A stretch of 42,640 bases of DNA. Origin: Anaerolineae bacterium. GTDB taxonomy: Bacteria > Chloroflexota > Anaerolineae > JACIWR01. The stretch's first letter is position 1; each line of letters opens with the position of its first letter. The position numbers and the translations under genes were made by a program. The stretch is from the NCBI GenBank assembly GCA_024653325.1, contig JANLFX010000021.1, positions 1 through 42,640 of the forward strand. Direction: 5' to 3'. The notes below the pieces were generated by a model. It searched no databases, had not been told where the DNA came from, and worked only from the letters and a program-made list of their open reading frames with translations. Shown one piece after another: positions 30,666 through 38,709 of this stretch.

Positions 30666-30728
30666 TGTCAGCGCAATGGCGTTCGTTCAACCACAGCGTT
30701 GCGGTCCCACGTTTGCGTGGGTAGCCGG
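30650..30728 (-). promoter_or_regulatory. GEMM-like (c-di-GMP-I-like) structured leader RNA
   Basis: About 20 bases after the predicted transcription start, the minus strand reads CCGGC, then a CCCACG-CAAA-CGTGGG hairpin, ACCGCAACGC, a GCTGTG...GACACAGC hairpin and CGAGCTGCCGAA. This is the order of the c-di-GMP-I (GEMM) aptamer: CGGC/GCCG P1, a tetraloop hairpin P2, a GACGCAAAGC-like joint, P3 and AGCCGGGYUGCCGA. The joint and the P3 loop receptor deviate from consensus, so it may be a variant sensing another dinucleotide or a look-alike. The overlapping terminator downstream supports a switch that turns the DUF2193 gene on when ligand is bound. Confidence 0.5.
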
Positions 30729-30752
30729 TTATTTCGGTTTTGGTGCATTATA

Positions 30753-30781
30753 ATAATACCATACTCAATTCAATCTGTCAA
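30753..30781 (-). promoter_or_regulatory. sigma70 promoter of the DUF2193 transcript
   Basis: Minus-strand TTGACA (30781-30776), 17-base spacer, TATTAT (30758-30753). The predicted start near 30.746 kb lies just upstream of the structured leader. Confidence 0.8.
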
Positions 30782-30850
30782 GAGCAAATTGCCTGTTACT
30801 TGAAAATTTTAAGGTTCTAACGTCCCTTGACCGCAGCACAATACTCTTCC

Positions 30851-31693
30851 TCACCTGCCTATCACCTCAGCCAGACGGTGCAGGCTGCTCGCCAGCATTT
30901 CCTCAATTCGCTCAGCCCTGGCATAACCCACATGTTGGCCATTCACCTCCAAAGTCACGCAGCCGTTAAACCCTTCGCAAACGAGGGGCTGTAGCCAGGA
31001 ACGGTAAGGCACCAGCCCATAGATCAGCGGGTGATGATCTATTCCCATTGGATTTATATCGTGCACATGAACGTGAATCACCCGCCGCAGACATGCCTTG
31101 TTGGGAGGTGTCGTAGCCCCTAAAAGCACATCGTGTCCCAAATCCCAGCACATACCCACGTCCGACGATGCTACAGTCTCAATGATATCCATAAGATCTT
31201 GGCGGCTGGTGCCGATTTTGATCAAAGTATGATTACACGGAAGATTTTCCAGAGCAATTTGCAGCCCTGTATTGCGCGAGAGGAGCCACTCCAGAAAAGC
31301 CACCGTATCCTGGAGAAGTTGCCCGTGAGAGCGATCAGCGGCCCTGGCCCCATGCACCACTAATGTCGTCGGACCCCCATTGTAGGCGGCAAAACGCTCC
31401 GCCAGGATGATGGCCGGACGGTACAGGGCCTCAATCCGTTCTCGTCCCTCGCCACCGAATCCGGCGATATTGTACGGTTCCAGGTAAGGCGCATGAAAGT
31501 GACAATGCAAACCCATGCGCTGGCATTGCACAATGAGCGGGGGAAACGCCTCCCAATCCGAGTCAGTAGGATGCAGAGTAAACTCCACAGCAGTCATCCC
31601 CGCTTCCTGCAAGGGACGCAAAAAGGCTTCCACTGAACCTGTAAGCGAAAGCCATTTAGGATGAAAGCTGAACCCCAGTTGTGGGCTTTTCAT
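30851..31693 (-). CDS. sugar phosphate isomerase/epimerase-like TIM barrel
   Basis: The 280-residue protein belongs to the xylose-isomerase-like/AP-endonuclease-2 superfamily: LGFSFHPKWLSL at strand 1, VEFTLHP, CHFHAPYLEPYN, TTLVVHGARA, IALENLPCN (metal Glu), VGMCWDLGHD (metal Asp/His), VIHVHVHDINPMG (metal His) and VTLEVNG near the end. The divalent-metal ligands Glu, Asp, His and Glu are all present. It probably isomerises or epimerises the sugar imported by the adjacent ABC system. The substrate is unknown. It is the last gene of the transporter operon. Confidence 0.83.
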   Translation of the reverse strand: MKSPQLGFSFHPKWLSLTGSVEAFLRPLQEAGMTAVEFTLHPTDSDWEAFPPLIVQCQRMGLHCHFHAPYLEPYNIAGFGGEGRERIEALYRPAIILAERFAAYNGGPTTLVVHGARAADRSHGQLLQDTVAFLEWLLSRNTGLQIALENLPCNHTLIKIGTSRQDLMDIIETVASSDVGMCWDLGHDVLLGATTPPNKACLRRVIHVHVHDINPMGIDHHPLIYGLVPYRSWLQPLVCEGFNGCVTLEVNGQHVGYARAERIEEMLASSLHRLAEVIGR

Positions 31694-31714
31694 CCATTGA
31701 CCTCATTAGCGCAC

Positions 31715-32674
31715 TTACTCCTTAGCTTGATGGCGAGCCAATATCGTCTGGGCTGTTATCTCATCGGTGATCAGCACGTTAAGGTATCCACCGCGCAGCG
31801 CTCCCAAAATGGCCGGCACCTTCTCCGGTCCCCCGGCCACGCCGATAACCCCATCCAGGGCCCGAAGCTGCTCCAGAGAAATGCTTACTATTCCTTCCTC
31901 TGGGCCACAAGGCTCACCACCGGAATTAAAAAAGCGACCGCACAGATCGCCTACTGCGCCGGCCGCTTTCAATTGTTGCAGGGTAGAACTGTCAATGTAC
32001 TCGGCGAAGAACATGGACGATTGATTTTGAAACTCGAGATGTCCGACATCTACCAGCGCCCAATCCAATGCAGACCAGGCCTGGAGGACAATCTGAATGT
32101 CTTTCAGACGCACTAACGCTTCACGCGCTACCCGCTCACCCACGAAAACCGGGGCATACAGCTCCTGCCACGCCCCACCGAATGCCTCGGCCAGTTGCCT
32201 GGCCAGCTCATTAGCTTGGAACAAGGGGGGGATTTGACCCATTCCCCCGACAAGAGGAACTACCTTGATGTTCACTTTACGTCCGACATCCAGCGAAGTC
32301 ACCACTGAGTAAAGAACGGGACCCCAGCCAATTCCAATCTGCTGTCCCTCGACCAGGGAACAAGCCAGGAATTCGGCGGCAGCGAAACCGATGCGCCGCC
32401 GCAGGATTTCCGCCTCAACCCCCGCACAAGTGGTAACAACGGCCTGGCGCAGGCCAAAGGCCGCCACGAGTTCCTTCTCCAGGTTGGAGTGCTCGGAAAA
32501 AGGGTCCAGGATGTTGATTCGTACAATCCCCTCTTCGCGCGCCTGGCTCAGCAGGCGGGAGACCTTAGGGCGAGAGATCCCTAACTCGCGGGCTACTTGC
32601 TGCTGAGTCAGGCCATCCTCGTAATAAAGACGTGCGGCTCGCAAGATCAGGTTTAGTTCCTCACGATGTGCCAT
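31715..32674 (-). CDS. SorC/DeoR-type sugar-binding transcriptional regulator
   Basis: The 319-residue protein has an N-terminal helix-turn-helix (~20-45; LTQQQVARELGISRPKVSRLLSQAREEG) and a SorC effector domain (~60-319) with the typical GFAAAEFL...IGIGWG, VVPLVGGMG and VGDLCGRFFNSGG segments that bind phosphorylated sugars. It sits inside the transporter operon and has its own promoter. The repeated ACATCTGT boxes at the operon promoter are its likely targets; binding of a sugar phosphate would relieve repression or activate. Confidence 0.92.
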   Translation of the reverse strand: MAHREELNLILRAARLYYEDGLTQQQVARELGISRPKVSRLLSQAREEGIVRINILDPFSEHSNLEKELVAAFGLRQAVVTTCAGVEAEILRRRIGFAAAEFLACSLVEGQQIGIGWGPVLYSVVTSLDVGRKVNIKVVPLVGGMGQIPPLFQANELARQLAEAFGGAWQELYAPVFVGERVAREALVRLKDIQIVLQAWSALDWALVDVGHLEFQNQSSMFFAEYIDSSTLQQLKAAGAVGDLCGRFFNSGGEPCGPEEGIVSISLEQLRALDGVIGVAGGPEKVPAILGALRGGYLNVLITDEITAQTILARHQAKE

Positions 32675-32721
32675 CTGCTACCCTGATGTACGAAGAATAT
32701 CTGCTTCATCAATCCGCATCC

Positions 32722-32750
32722 ATCATACACTTATTCCATCAACCCGTCAA
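32722..32750 (-). promoter_or_regulatory. sigma70-type promoter of the SorC-type regulator
   Basis: Minus-strand TTGACG (32750-32745), 17-base spacer, TATGAT (32727-32722), about 48 bases before the regulator ATG. It would allow the regulator to be made without the transporter. Confidence 0.6.
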
Positions 32751-32772
32751 GTGAGTCTGGAGGTTGGAGCAT

Positions 32773-33624
32773 TTACGTCTTTAGCCCGCCTTCGGTCAGC
32801 CCCTCTATGAACCGACGCTGCAAGACCAGGAACAGGGCCACCACCGGGAGGATCATGATGATCGCCGCCGCGCTGGTCAGCCCCCAATCCCGACCATAGC
32901 GTCCGGCGAAGTTGTAGTAACTGGTGGTCACGGTCATCACTTCTGGCCTGTGCAGGAAGGTGACAGCGAACAAGAACTCATTCCAGGCCCATAAACCGAC
33001 GACCAGACCAGCGGTGAGAAAGCCGGGCCAGGTCAGGGGCACTATGATGCGGGAGAACACCTGCCATTCCGAAGCACCGTCCACCCGCGCCGCGTCCTCG
33101 AAATCGGTGGGGAGCGAGACCATGTACGAACGTAGCAGAAACGTTGCAAACGGTGAGTAAACTGCCCAGTAAATGATGATCACTCCTAACAGGTTGTCTA
33201 CCAGATGCAATCGGGCCCAGACGAAATATAACGGCACCAGGAAAAGTTGCACCGGCAGGCTGGAGCCCACCAGAAAGTACATGGTCAGTGCATCCGCGCC
33301 TGGCAGATCGAGTTTGGCCAGGGCGAAAGCGGCCAGCCCAGCGATGAGACATACGCCTCCAATGGTCGCCAGACTGACAACCAGGCTATTACGGATGGTG
33401 ACGGCGTAATTACCCTGTTGCCAAGCCTCGATGTAGTTACGCCAGACAAGGCCTTCCCGCGGCAGGCCCAATGGATTGCGCCCCACCTCACCAGGGCTTT
33501 TCAGGGAGTTGAAAAGCAGCACCAGCAGCGGTCCGAGGGAGAAAACGACCAGCAGGCTCAGTACCACGTAGTTCGGTACCACTGATCGCACGCGCCTTGA
33601 GCGCCGTTTAATCATATCTCCCAC
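32773..33624 (-). CDS. carbohydrate ABC transporter permease (MalG-type)
   Basis: The 283-residue membrane protein has about six hydrophobic helices and the inner-membrane transporter loop EDAARVDGASEWQVFSRIIVPL (EAA motif, ~185-205), which docks the ATPase. VVFSLGPLLVLLFNSLKSPGEV at the N-terminus is typical of MalG-type permeases. It pairs with the MalF-type gene just upstream (overlap 13 bases from the GTG at 33624; an ATG at 33615 is also in frame). Confidence 0.92.
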   Translation of the reverse strand: MGDMIKRRSRRVRSVVPNYVVLSLLVVFSLGPLLVLLFNSLKSPGEVGRNPLGLPREGLVWRNYIEAWQQGNYAVTIRNSLVVSLATIGGVCLIAGLAAFALAKLDLPGADALTMYFLVGSSLPVQLFLVPLYFVWARLHLVDNLLGVIIIYWAVYSPFATFLLRSYMVSLPTDFEDAARVDGASEWQVFSRIIVPLTWPGFLTAGLVVGLWAWNEFLFAVTFLHRPEVMTVTTSYYNFAGRYGRDWGLTSAAAIIMILPVVALFLVLQRRFIEGLTEGGLKT

Positions 33625-34505
33625 CCTCGTCGGCGCAACGTCACAAAGATGGCAATCCCGAGGCCGCAGAACAGGCTCATGCTCAATCCCACAGCAGCGG
33701 CGTACCCGGCCTCGAAGCGCCCGAAGGCGGCGTTGAACACCTCGGTTGCCAGTACCTCACTGGCGTGGGCTGGCCCGCCCTCGGTGAGCACGTAAATGTA
33801 GTCAAAGACCAAAAAGGACCAGATAACAGTCATCAGCAAGGTGAAGATCAACGTGGGCCGGATGCCGGGCAAGGTAACGTACCTGAATTCCTGCCAACGA
33901 TTGGCTCCCTCCAGCCGCGCAGCCTCGTAGAGCTGGGGGTCAACAGCCTGCATGGCCGCCAGGTAGACCACGACCAGGAAACCCCACCAGTGCCAGTTAT
34001 CCACGAAGGCAATGGCATACAACGCGGTGGATTCGCGCCCGAACCAGGCGACGTTCAGCCAGGGGATGCCGTGCTGGGCCAGCCAGGGGCCGATGCCCTT
34101 GAGCGGGTGTAGGATACAACGCCAGATTTGGGCATTGACCACGCTGGCGATGACGTATGGGACAAAGTAGGCAGTGCGGAAGAATATTTGCCCACGCTTA
34201 ATGGGCGCCAGCAACATCGCCCCCAGCAACCCCATGAAAACAGGCACTGTCAGGAAAATAGCCGTCCACCTGAGATTGTTCATCAGGGCAAGGCGGTAAA
34301 CGGGGTCGCTGACCATACGCGCGAAATTGGCCAGCCCGACCAGGCGCGCCTGTCCCATGCCAGTCCAGTCGGTGAAAGCGTAATAGATGCTGGCCAGCGA
34401 CGGCCCCAATATAACCACGACGTTCAAGGTGAGAATCGGGGCCATGAAGAGCCAGGGCACAAGCCGGTTGCGGCGACGTGGTTGTGGGGATTGGCGGGTG
34501 ATCAT
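33612..34505 (-). CDS. carbohydrate ABC transporter permease (MalF/UgpA-type)
   Basis: The 297-residue protein has about six membrane helices, starting LVPWLFMAPILTLNVVVILGPSLASIYYAF, and the EAA loop YEAARLEGANRWQEFRYVTLP (~193-213). It forms the heterodimeric channel with the next gene. There is no ATPase gene in the operon; a shared MsmK/UgpC-like ATPase from elsewhere in the genome is presumably used. The ATG follows GAGGAA. Confidence 0.92.
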   Translation of the reverse strand: MITRQSPQPRRRNRLVPWLFMAPILTLNVVVILGPSLASIYYAFTDWTGMGQARLVGLANFARMVSDPVYRLALMNNLRWTAIFLTVPVFMGLLGAMLLAPIKRGQIFFRTAYFVPYVIASVVNAQIWRCILHPLKGIGPWLAQHGIPWLNVAWFGRESTALYAIAFVDNWHWWGFLVVVYLAAMQAVDPQLYEAARLEGANRWQEFRYVTLPGIRPTLIFTLLMTVIWSFLVFDYIYVLTEGGPAHASEVLATEVFNAAFGRFEAGYAAAVGLSMSLFCGLGIAIFVTLRRRGWEI

Positions 34506-34585
34506 CTGGTATTCCTCGGCCGTGTTGCGTGGTGCGTATTGCGTGGTGCGTGTCGTGCAGCGCGTGACTGCACAAGAAGCACCTT

Positions 34586-35959
34586 CTATGGTCGCATTGG
34601 AATAGGTGGCACTTTACCGGCCGCCAAATCGGCGGCGAACAGCCGCTGTTGCTCCTGGCAATAGGCTTCTGGGCTCAGCGAGCCGTTCCATACCTCCTCA
34701 ATGCCGCTGATGATATATTGCTCCGTCTTAGCCGGCCAGAACGTCCAGGTAGTATACCCGTACTCGCCCTCTGCAAATTTGGCGGAGAAGGTGGTCAACG
34801 CGCGGATAAAGCGCGCATCCACCTCGGGCGGGAAATCCTCCTCGGTAAGCGGGATGGGCACCACGTACTCGCCGCCACCGATGTCGGAGATGAGCCGCGC
34901 GGCGCGTTTGGGGTCGCTGTACAGCCAATCCAACACCTCAGCAGCAGCATCGGGATGAGGTGAGGCAGCGTTAATGGAAACTGTACTACCGATACCCAGG
35001 TCATAGACCGGGGTCACTTCGTCACGCAGCCGGGGCAACGGCGCCCAATCCCACTCGTTTCCTGTATCCTTGAAGTAAATAGGCGCATGCATGAACCCCC
35101 AGGTACCCTCCATCTTCATTGCTGCCGTGCCATCGCCTAACGCGCCCCAGTGATCGGTCAACGTCAGGGAGTAATAGTTCTCCCGCCCACCGCTAAACCA
35201 CCCGCGGTCCATGTAGTCTTTCAATAACTTGATAGCCTCGACAAACAGGGGGTCGTCCCAATGAATTTGTTGAGTGAGGGCCTGGTAGACCTTATCGGCA
35301 CCAGCGTAGTTGCTGTAGAACATCCCTACGTACCACTCATTCGCTGCTTTCCACGAAGCGTTAGCATGCGCGAAAGGGATGATGCCCTGCGCCTGGCATT
35401 CCCCGGCCAGCGCCTCCAGTTCAGCGCGATTTGTTGGTGGCGTCCAGCCGTGCTGATCGAACAAGGTCTTATTGTACCACAATACCATAGTCTCGTAAGT
35501 GAGGGGCAGGCTGTAAAGATGACCATGCACCTGACCTACGTGCAACGCCCAGGGGAAAATCCTTTCATTCCAGCCGTACTTGGCAGCATAGCCATCCAAA
35601 TTGAGCACGTGACCGGCTTCCACGTAGTCCATCATAAAAGCCGGCCCCGGCGACTGTACAATATCCGGTCCGGTACCACCCTGCACGGCAGTGCGCGTCA
35701 CGCGGTCCAGGTCGGGTTGAAACAACACTTCGAGAAAAATACCAGGATGGGCCGCGTTGAAAGTGTCCACAAAATCCCGCAGCAACGCTTCGCGATTCGA
35801 ACCCATCAATGGTTCGGTCCACCAAGTCACCTTGACTACCCCTTCCGGTAAAGGAGTAGCCGTCGGTCGCGTTTCTCCGGTCGGCGTCGCCGGGGAACAG
35901 GCACTGCCCAGCAACAAAAAAGCGAGAAGTGTGGCCCATATCAGAATTGGTCTTTTCAT
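34586..35959 (-). CDS. extracellular solute-binding lipoprotein (family 1, sugar ABC importer)
   Basis: The 457-residue protein has a lipoprotein signal: a hydrophobic stretch followed by LLLGSAC with Cys21 as the lipidated residue, then a Ser/Thr/Pro-rich linker. The mature part shows family-1 binding-protein features: GGTGPDIVQSPGPAFMMDYVEAG, YSLPLTYETMVLWYNKTLFDQHGW, GTAAMKMEGTWGF and the aromatic-rich sugar-cleft residues. It captures a carbohydrate or sugar derivative outside the cell. The ATG at 35959 follows GAGGGGG; a TTG six bases further up is in frame. Confidence 0.92.
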   Translation of the reverse strand: MKRPILIWATLLAFLLLGSACSPATPTGETRPTATPLPEGVVKVTWWTEPLMGSNREALLRDFVDTFNAAHPGIFLEVLFQPDLDRVTRTAVQGGTGPDIVQSPGPAFMMDYVEAGHVLNLDGYAAKYGWNERIFPWALHVGQVHGHLYSLPLTYETMVLWYNKTLFDQHGWTPPTNRAELEALAGECQAQGIIPFAHANASWKAANEWYVGMFYSNYAGADKVYQALTQQIHWDDPLFVEAIKLLKDYMDRGWFSGGRENYYSLTLTDHWGALGDGTAAMKMEGTWGFMHAPIYFKDTGNEWDWAPLPRLRDEVTPVYDLGIGSTVSINAASPHPDAAAEVLDWLYSDPKRAARLISDIGGGEYVVPIPLTEEDFPPEVDARFIRALTTFSAKFAEGEYGYTTWTFWPAKTEQYIISGIEEVWNGSLSPEAYCQEQQRLFAADLAAGKVPPIPMRP

Positions 35960-35984
35960 CGTCAATCCCCCTCTTCAACCATTT

Positions 35985-36039
35985 TGCACAGATGTTATTG
36001 ACAGATGTGCAAACGGATTATACACCAGTACACAGATGT
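35985..36039. promoter_or_regulatory. operator region with three ACATCTGT repeats
   Basis: ACAGATGT (plus strand) occurs at 35988-35995, 36001-36008 and 36032-36039, all in one orientation. The outer bases of the first two also make a 7-bp inverted pair TTGCACA / TGTGCAA (35985-36013). The third repeat touches the -35 box and the others lie downstream of the -10 box, a layout suited to repression by the SorC-type regulator of this operon. Confidence 0.6.
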
Positions 36040-36044
36040 GTCAA
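36017..36044 (-). promoter_or_regulatory. sigma70 promoter of the sugar transporter operon
   Basis: Minus-strand TTGACA (36044-36039), 16-base spacer, TATAAT (36022-36017); both boxes are perfect. It drives binding protein, two permeases, regulator and isomerase. Confidence 0.8.
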
Positions 36045-36119
36045 GCCTCTGAGTATGAACAAAAACAGAGCACCGGGATAAGTCCCCGATGCCCTGTTCA
36101 AATTTCAGCAATCGTTAGT

Positions 36120-37163
36120 TTACAGCTCTTCCGGCTTGGCCCAAACAGCCAGTTCAACTGTTAATCGGTTAAAAAAGCTCTGTGGAGGCAATGAACCAGT
36201 ACCGTATTCCATTTCACTGACCACCGCCTCAACACGCAGGCTAGCTGTCTCCAGAGTAATACGTTTATTGGGTTGGCATAACACCGCCTCCCCTTTCGGT
36301 TCTAACCGGGTACGGAGCGCTTCGTCGTTAAAAGCGTGGGCGCTCATTAACACCTTGGTCACCGTGCGAATGTCGTTCTTGTCGAACAGCCATATCTCAA
36401 AAGCCGTCACCTTAGACGGTGGTCCCGCGCCAATGGTCTCCGAGATTCCTACTCCGCACTCGCCAAGGAATTCACCCACCGGCGTCTCGATACTGAATGA
36501 TTCATCGTAGCTATCGTTGCCCAAAGAATAGCTCGTCATCCAATGACCGAGGGGTGGTACGGCTGGCGCGCCCTCTTCGACTCTTTCTTCCTCGGTCAGC
36601 AACACCGGTTCGGGAGCCGGGCGCCGGGCAGCAGGCGGCGCGGCCTCAATTGCTTCCTCAGCCTGACGCGCCCTGCGGGCTCTGCCAAACAAAAAACCTA
36701 TGCCTGCCAGTAAGAGGACGATAAGCAACAACCCGCCGCATATTGCCCCTACGGTGCCCAGATTAACACCCCCACCTGCCTGGGCAGGCTTAGCCCCAGG
36801 TGTAGGTGATGCAACCCCTGGAACCACCGCCACTTCGGGCAAAACCGCAGCCAAGGCATCAAGCCGTTGAGCCTGTTGTGGATTCGCTTTGGCCTTGGCA
36901 TCCGCAATGGCCTCTTTCAACCTGGCCGTATCCCACTTGCCCAGGCGAGTAAGGGCCAGGTCGCGGTCCAGGTCCAACGCATAGGAATCGGCGACCATTT
37001 GCACGTAAAAAGCCCTGTAGTCGCGATGCAGATCTACTGGAGCCGCATCTGTCCATTCTACTGGCACCAGTATCCAGCCCAGCACCATCCATCCGACGAT
37101 CAGGCCCACAACCAGACCTATAACCAGTCCAATGACTGTCAGCCGGGAGCTATTTGTGCTCAT
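36120..37163 (-). CDS. two-helix membrane protein of unknown function
   Basis: The 347-residue protein has one membrane helix at ~8-30 (VIGLVIGLVVGLIVGWMVLGWI), an outside or luminal part with a short helical, Ala/Lys/Gln-rich segment (~35-100), a Pro/Thr-rich linker, a second helix at ~130-152 (GTVGAICGGLLLIVLLLAG) and a soluble C-terminal domain (~200-347) beginning HWMTSYSLGNDSYDESFSIET. I do not recognise the C-terminal domain, but proteins of this layout are familiar from Anaerolineae-type genomes. The context (next to tRNA genes) gives no clue to function. Confidence 0.7.
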   Translation of the reverse strand: MSTNSSRLTVIGLVIGLVVGLIVGWMVLGWILVPVEWTDAAPVDLHRDYRAFYVQMVADSYALDLDRDLALTRLGKWDTARLKEAIADAKAKANPQQAQRLDALAAVLPEVAVVPGVASPTPGAKPAQAGGGVNLGTVGAICGGLLLIVLLLAGIGFLFGRARRARQAEEAIEAAPPAARRPAPEPVLLTEEERVEEGAPAVPPLGHWMTSYSLGNDSYDESFSIETPVGEFLGECGVGISETIGAGPPSKVTAFEIWLFDKNDIRTVTKVLMSAHAFNDEALRTRLEPKGEAVLCQPNKRITLETASLRVEAVVSEMEYGTGSLPPQSFFNRLTVELAVWAKPEEL

Positions 37164-37226
37164 TTTTCACCTCGTCTCTATGAGTCTGGACAAAGTTCAC
37201 GGTGCCGACCATATTCCACGATTTAT

Positions 37227-37255
37227 ATTTTACCATAATATAGATAATTAGGCAA
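37227..37255 (-). promoter_or_regulatory. possible promoter of the two-helix membrane protein
   Basis: Minus-strand TTGCCT (37255-37250), 17-base spacer, TAAAAT (37232-37227), about 65 bases before the ATG. The -35 box is imperfect. Confidence 0.4.
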
Positions 37256-37292
37256 GAAAGCTTTGCGTGTAACGAAATCGCTCATAATACAA

Positions 37293-37325
37293 CAAGGCTC
37301 TCACGCGAATTCGCCGAGAGCCTTG
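37293..37325 (-). terminator. terminator-like hairpin downstream of the tRNA genes
   Basis: CAAGGCTCTC (37293-37302) pairs with GAGAGCCTTG (37316-37325). GTTGTATT follows on the minus strand and TTTCTT on the plus strand, so it may end the tRNA transcript. A second small stem (GCGGCATGAATGCCGC, 37379-37394) lies closer to the tRNA. Confidence 0.55.
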
Positions 37326-37411
37326 TTTCTTAACAGGTAGTATTGCTCACTAAGAACTACGCCAACCGCTTTTTGGTTGCGGCATGAATGCCGCGTTACG
37401 CTCTGATGAGG

Positions 37412-37483
<72 letters not shown>

Positions 37484-37498
37484 TGACTTTGCTCCAGG

Positions 37499-37580
37499 TG
37501 GGGAAGGCGAGATTTGAACTCGCACGGATTGCTCCACGTGATCCTAAGTCACGCTCGTCTGCCACTTCCGACACTTCCCC
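37499..37580 (-). tRNA. tRNA-Leu (anticodon UAG)
   Basis: An 82-base class II tRNA on the minus strand: acceptor GGGGAAG/CTTCCCC, anticodon stem CGTGA/TCACG around CTTAGGA (anticodon UAG, reading CUA and other CUN codons), a variable arm GTGGAGCAATCCGT and the T-loop AGTTCAAATCT. The discriminator is A; CCA is not encoded. Confidence 0.95.
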
Positions 37581-37625
37581 ACTGGCGAAGTAATTATACT
37601 ATCGCCGTGGAATTTTGGCAAGTTG

Positions 37626-38522
37626 TCAGCGGACGGTTATGGCCCCTATCCCGCCGTCAATTCGCAAATCAACTCGATTGTCCGCCGTGGCGTAATCAGG
37701 CGATTCGTAATATTTGCCTGTACGCGGGAAACGGCTCTCATCAACCTTCAAACCGCCGAGGCCCACTTCCGCATCAATACGGGCGGCCATGCCCGGCGGG
37801 ATCTCCAAAACTACCCCGCCCATGCCAGCCTCCACCGTAGCCATGACCCTTCCCTTCGCCGGCAGGATCACGCGCACCCCACCCACCCCGGCATTCAAAG
37901 AGAAATCGGTCACCTGCAAGTCGGAAAAATCCAGCACCGCCTGCCCAACCCCGGTCTCCACATCCAGGATAAGGGGAATACGGGACGAAAGGGCAATGTC
38001 CCAGGTGTTCTCCACCGCAGCGTTGGGCCACCAGGCGATATCACCTCCACTGCTTTTGAGTTGCAGATGTCCCCGCCCGGCCGTGACTTCGTACTGGTGC
38101 TCCACCGGCAAACCGTTGAAACGAGCATCCATCAGATCAGGCGAGTCTTTCAGGCCACGAACCCGCAGGTCGCCGACGGCGAAATCGAGGGATACAACCG
38201 CACTCTCCGCTCCCTCCATCTCCTGAACCAGGTGCTCGCTGATCCCGCTTTGCGCCACGCCTCCCCAGTTCCAGTAGATCGCAGCCACCACCAGGCCTAC
38301 GATGAGCAGCAGGCCAATTATGGCAATGATCGCCGAAGCCAGAGTAGACCGCCGGCCGATGAGAATTTCCAACCCCAACAGGATCAAAATCACCGGCCAG
38401 AAACGCAATGCCACTGCCCACACGTTGCCCGGTAACAAGCCGAAATTATTGGCCAGAAGTAACAAGCCAAACCCGATGAGGATGGCCGGTCCCACCAGGC
38501 TCACTCTACGTCGCTCTTGCAT
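37626..38522 (-). CDS. LiaF-like membrane protein with toast-rack domain
   Basis: The 298-residue protein has three or four N-terminal helices (~8-27, 34-55, 62-85; LVGPAILIGFGLLLLANNFG, FWPVILILLGLEILIG), the LiaI/LiaF-type membrane region, and a beta-rich C-terminal domain (~105-298) with repeated glycine-aspartate turns such as VGDLRVRG, GVGQAVLDFSDL, GVGGVRVILP and GMGGVVLEIP. In Firmicutes LiaF restrains an envelope-stress kinase; in other bacteria the role of this fold is unknown. No two-component genes adjoin it. The ATG follows GGAGGGGG. Confidence 0.8.
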   Translation of the reverse strand: MQERRRVSLVGPAILIGFGLLLLANNFGLLPGNVWAVALRFWPVILILLGLEILIGRRSTLASAIIAIIGLLLIVGLVVAAIYWNWGGVAQSGISEHLVQEMEGAESAVVSLDFAVGDLRVRGLKDSPDLMDARFNGLPVEHQYEVTAGRGHLQLKSSGGDIAWWPNAAVENTWDIALSSRIPLILDVETGVGQAVLDFSDLQVTDFSLNAGVGGVRVILPAKGRVMATVEAGMGGVVLEIPPGMAARIDAEVGLGGLKVDESRFPRTGKYYESPDYATADNRVDLRIDGGIGAITVR

Positions 38523-38547
38523 CGTTTCCCCCTCCTAACTCAGGTTC

Positions 38548-38580
38548 AGGTGCGACGCACTGGCAAAGTGCGTCGCACCT
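38548..38580. repeat. 11-7-11 palindrome, copy d
   Basis: Arm GTGCGACGCAC (38550-38560), spacer TGGCAAA (38561-38567), arm GTGCGTCGCAC (38568-38578), upstream of the LiaF-like gene. The arms are identical to the other copies; the spacer is not. The rest of the 187-base gap to the caspase-like gene shows nothing I can interpret. Confidence 0.9.
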
Positions 38581-38709
38581 ATATACGCAAAAACCAGTTG
38601 GCGGGTTGCTGCTCTCCGAGTATGAGGCTTCTCGTTTGGGCACGATGTGTTTCAGCAGCCCCCACACCTTACTACCCCGCCGCAGACAGATTCACTTCTG
38701 CATTCCTCT

